64,000 bases of DNA from the NCBI RefSeq assembly GCF_009650435.1, contig NZ_VVIP01000035.1, positions 310,001-374,000 on the forward strand, read 5' to 3'. The notes beneath the pieces are model-generated. The model was not told the origin of the DNA and searched no databases. It saw nothing but the letters and a program-made list of their open reading frames with translations. A program made the translations under genes and the position numbers. Shown piece by piece: positions 62,335 through 64,000 of the stretch; positions within the stretch are counted from its first letter, which is position 1, and each line of letters opens with the position of its first letter. This DNA is from Foetidibacter luteolus (GTDB lineage: Bacteria > Bacteroidota > Bacteroidia > Chitinophagales > Chitinophagaceae).

Positions 62335-62434
62335 GTTTTTTAATACCAGCGACAGTATTACATGGCATCGCCTGTTGCGTCGCAATCCGTTCATCGTTCA
62401 GTTTTTCATGGCGGCTTTTCAGACCCGGGTAGAA
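62335..62434 (+). repeat. Dispersed repeat R2B
   Basis: AATACCAGCGACAGT, core CCTGTTGCGTCGCAATCC, then CGGCTTTTCAGACCCGGGTAGA. Confidence 0.75.
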
Positions 62435-62541
62435 AACAGAATTAACGTGAGCATTGAACATAAAAAATCAGTTAGTTTAAGCGCAACGCCCTTTATTTTC
62501 AGGGGCAACATTTTATGCTGATCTACGCATACAACCACAAA

Positions 62542-62608
62542 GCGTTCCTCCGGAACGCAGGCTGGCATGCTAAATGTCTTCTACCCACAAAGTGTTCCGC
62601 TGGAACAC
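62542..62608. repeat. Two short hairpins with a shared ACAAAG lead
   Basis: GCGTTCC-TCC-GGAACGC (62542-62558) and GTGTTCC-GCT-GGAACAC (62592-62608), each preceded by CACAAA(G). The stems vary and stay paired. Confidence 0.5.
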
Positions 62609-62755
62609 CCTTTGCGTACAGCGCTTCTTCTATTTTATCTTACATTGAACTTTGAACAAAGAACATTAAACAACCTGTGCTGCCATAAAATTTCTGTCGC
62701 CAAAGGCGGCAGAAACAAAACTACAATGCGGGAAAAGCTGCGTAGCGTATCCAAC

Positions 62756-62820
62756 CGTACACGAGTGCGACGCAACGATGACTCATAGTAGTTCCTATTG
62801 CCGGGCTCATAAAAAATCCC
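62756..62820 (+). repeat. Dispersed repeat R2A, copy 4
   Basis: CGTACACGAGTGCGACGCAA to GCCGGGCTCATAAAAAATCC. It abuts the stop region of the gene at the right edge. Nothing else recognised in 62232-62831. Confidence 0.75.
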
Positions 62821-62831
62821 CACTGCTAATT

Positions 62832-64000
62832 TTATACTTCCTCAAGTTTAAAGGGCAATTTGCGTATGCGCTTGCCTGTAAGGTCAAATATAGCATTGCA
62901 CAATGCAGGGGCAAACGGTGGCAACCCGGGTTCGCCAACACCGCCGGCCTTCTCATCATTTTCCACAATGTGTACCTCAATATCTGGCGTATCGGTAATA
63001 CGCGGCATTTTGTAAGTGTCAAAATTTTTCTCTACTGCCTTGCCATCTTCAAAATGTGTGGCATGGGTAACGGCTGCGCCCAGCGCCATAATAATGCTGC
63101 CTTCTACCTGCGCCTTTACAATATCGGGGTTTACATACCAGCCACAATCCATAACCGCCACCACTTTGTCAATTTTTACTTTACCATCGGCGCCTTTTGA
63201 TACCTTAACCGCTTCGCCAACAATGCTGCGGAAGCACTCGGTAATGGCTACGCCCCATCCGCTGTTTTTAGACCGGCTTTTCCAGCCGGTCTTTTCCTCC
63301 AGGATGGTAATAAGGTTCTGGTAACGCTCATTGTAAAGATGGCTGCGCCTGAAGTCCAGCGGGTCTTTACCTGCCGCTATGGCCAGCTCGTCCATAAAAC
63401 TTTCAAAAGCAAAACCGTTGGTAGAAGAATATACGGAACGCCACCACATAACAGGTATGGGAGATTTTGTGGGCACATCGCCAAAACTATAATTGGGGAT
63501 GGATTCAAAGTAAGATTCCAGGAAGCCTTCTGTGGTGCTGTCGTTGTAAGAAGACCTGTCTGCACCGGGGTTTTGGTGGCCCATGTTCTGCGCCGCCATT
63601 TTGGTTTGAAAAGCCTGTATGCGGCCACCATCGCTTAACCCTGCCTTACAGCCATATACCGCACCCGGCCTAAAGGGGCCCTGGGTGGTATCATCCTCCC
63701 TCGTCCATACCACCTGTACCGGCGCATTAATAGCTTTGGATATTTCAGCCGCCTCATGAGGGTAATCAGTAAAGGCTTTACGGCCAAAGCCACCCCCCAA
63801 AAACGTCATATTAATCGTAACATCTTCAGGCTTTAGCTTAAACCTGTCGCAAAGATCGTCCTGTATCCAGTCGGGCGCCTGTATAGGTCCCCATACGTCC
63901 AGCTTGTTATCGTGATAATGGGCAACACAGCTAAGCGGCTCCATACAGCTATGGCTTTCGTAAGGGGTTTCATAAACCGCTTCCAGTTTTTTGGCGGCTT
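62832..64000 (-). CDS. Molybdopterin-binding subunit of a xanthine dehydrogenase-family oxidoreductase (partial, 5' end outside window)
   Basis: The C-terminal 389 residues of the large Mo-cofactor subunit, most like isoquinoline 1-oxidoreductase subunit beta (IorB). Visible features: SCMEPLSCVAHYHDNKLDVWGP, TFLGGGFGRKAFTDYPHEAAEISK (cofactor binding), VQVVWTREDDTTQGPFRPG, WWRSVYSSTNGFAFESFMDELA and VVAVMDCGWYVNPDIVKAQVEG. The catalytic Glu is in AGGVGEPGLPPFAPAL. The frame runs open to the window edge, so the start codon is outside; an internal Met at 63944 is not the start. The natural substrate (aldehyde or N-heterocycle) is unknown. The 2Fe-2S subunit should lie further upstream, outside the window. 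Confidence 0.9.
   Translation of the reverse strand, partial: AAKKLEAVYETPYESHSCMEPLSCVAHYHDNKLDVWGPIQAPDWIQDDLCDRFKLKPEDVTINMTFLGGGFGRKAFTDYPHEAAEISKAINAPVQVVWTREDDTTQGPFRPGAVYGCKAGLSDGGRIQAFQTKMAAQNMGHQNPGADRSSYNDSTTEGFLESYFESIPNYSFGDVPTKSPIPVMWWRSVYSSTNGFAFESFMDELAIAAGKDPLDFRRSHLYNERYQNLITILEEKTGWKSRSKNSGWGVAITECFRSIVGEAVKVSKGADGKVKIDKVVAVMDCGWYVNPDIVKAQVEGSIIMALGAAVTHATHFEDGKAVEKNFDTYKMPRITDTPDIEVHIVENDEKAGGVGEPGLPPFAPALCNAIFDLTGKRIRKLPFKLEEV

Noticed and set aside
62832..63944. Taking the internal Met at 63944 as start of the molybdopterin subunit
   Set aside because: The frame continues upstream to the window edge with family-like sequence (YETPYESHSCMEPLS), so the gene is cut by the window.

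Overview
The window is a 64-kb piece of a Bacteroidota chromosome, most likely family Chitinophagaceae (inference; no marker gene here settles the genus). The evidence is: two large secreted proteins ending in type IX secretion (T9SS) sorting domains; promoters of the Bacteroidota form TTTG-N19-TAnnTTTG (best example upstream of the OmpA-like gene); AT-rich leaders without Shine-Dalgarno sites; many DUF3857 and SulP/carbonic-anhydrase style genes typical of the phylum; and a MurA with the fosfomycin-insensitive Asp in place of Cys. The window is cut at both ends inside genes: a glycosyltransferase on the left and a molybdopterin oxidoreductase on the right.

Layout. 1-5.4 kb: glycosyltransferase (partial), typA, a small monooxygenase-like protein, an EamA transporter and an EcsC-family protein. 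5.4-6.3 kb: gene-free, holding a dispersed repeat. 6.3-16.3 kb: envelope and secretion block, with a 1705-residue beta-helix/RCC1/T9SS protein, a DUF4142 lipoprotein, a very acidic small protein and a secreted GH13 amylase. 16.3-17.95 kb: gene-free, with a dispersed repeat and a 386-bp tandem repeat. 17.95-25.9 kb: a DUF3857 pair (one with the transglutaminase triad, one without), a membrane methyltransferase-like protein, a frameshifted class-A beta-lactamase-like gene and an OmpA-like protein. 26.6-33.1 kb: polyprenyl synthase-recJ, fabG, and a SulP-carbonic anhydrase pair preceded by a small exported protein. 33.2-40.6 kb: ECF sigma factor with a small membrane protein, two tandem EEP-family proteins, an inactive plus an active rhomboid, and rlmD. 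41-50.6 kb: an SPFH/zinc-ribbon pair, an MFS transporter, a WecA-like transferase, an orphan transketolase N-half, murA, a membrane LAS-type peptidase and a response regulator. 50.9-64 kb: PDH E2, dusB, a CPBP protease, an OppC-like permease, an Lrp regulator, an unusual tRNA-like RNA, a LolC/E-like permease, rbfA, an MsbA-like exporter, cytochrome c and a molybdopterin oxidoreductase.

Most genes are single or in two-gene units, so the window is mainly chromosomal housekeeping and envelope functions. The intergenic spaces carry three dispersed repeat families: R1 (7 copies, 105-158 bp), R2A (4 copies, about 66 bp) and R2B (6 copies, about 100 bp). R2A and R2B share a TTGCGTCGCAA-like core. 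No transposase, integrase, CRISPR array, rRNA or ordinary tRNA was seen.

The most unusual object is a 162-nt tRNA-like RNA at 57337-57498. It has a canonical acceptor stem, D-arm, T-arm and terminator, but an abnormal anticodon-like loop and a structured 90-nt variable region that folds as a multi-branch domain.
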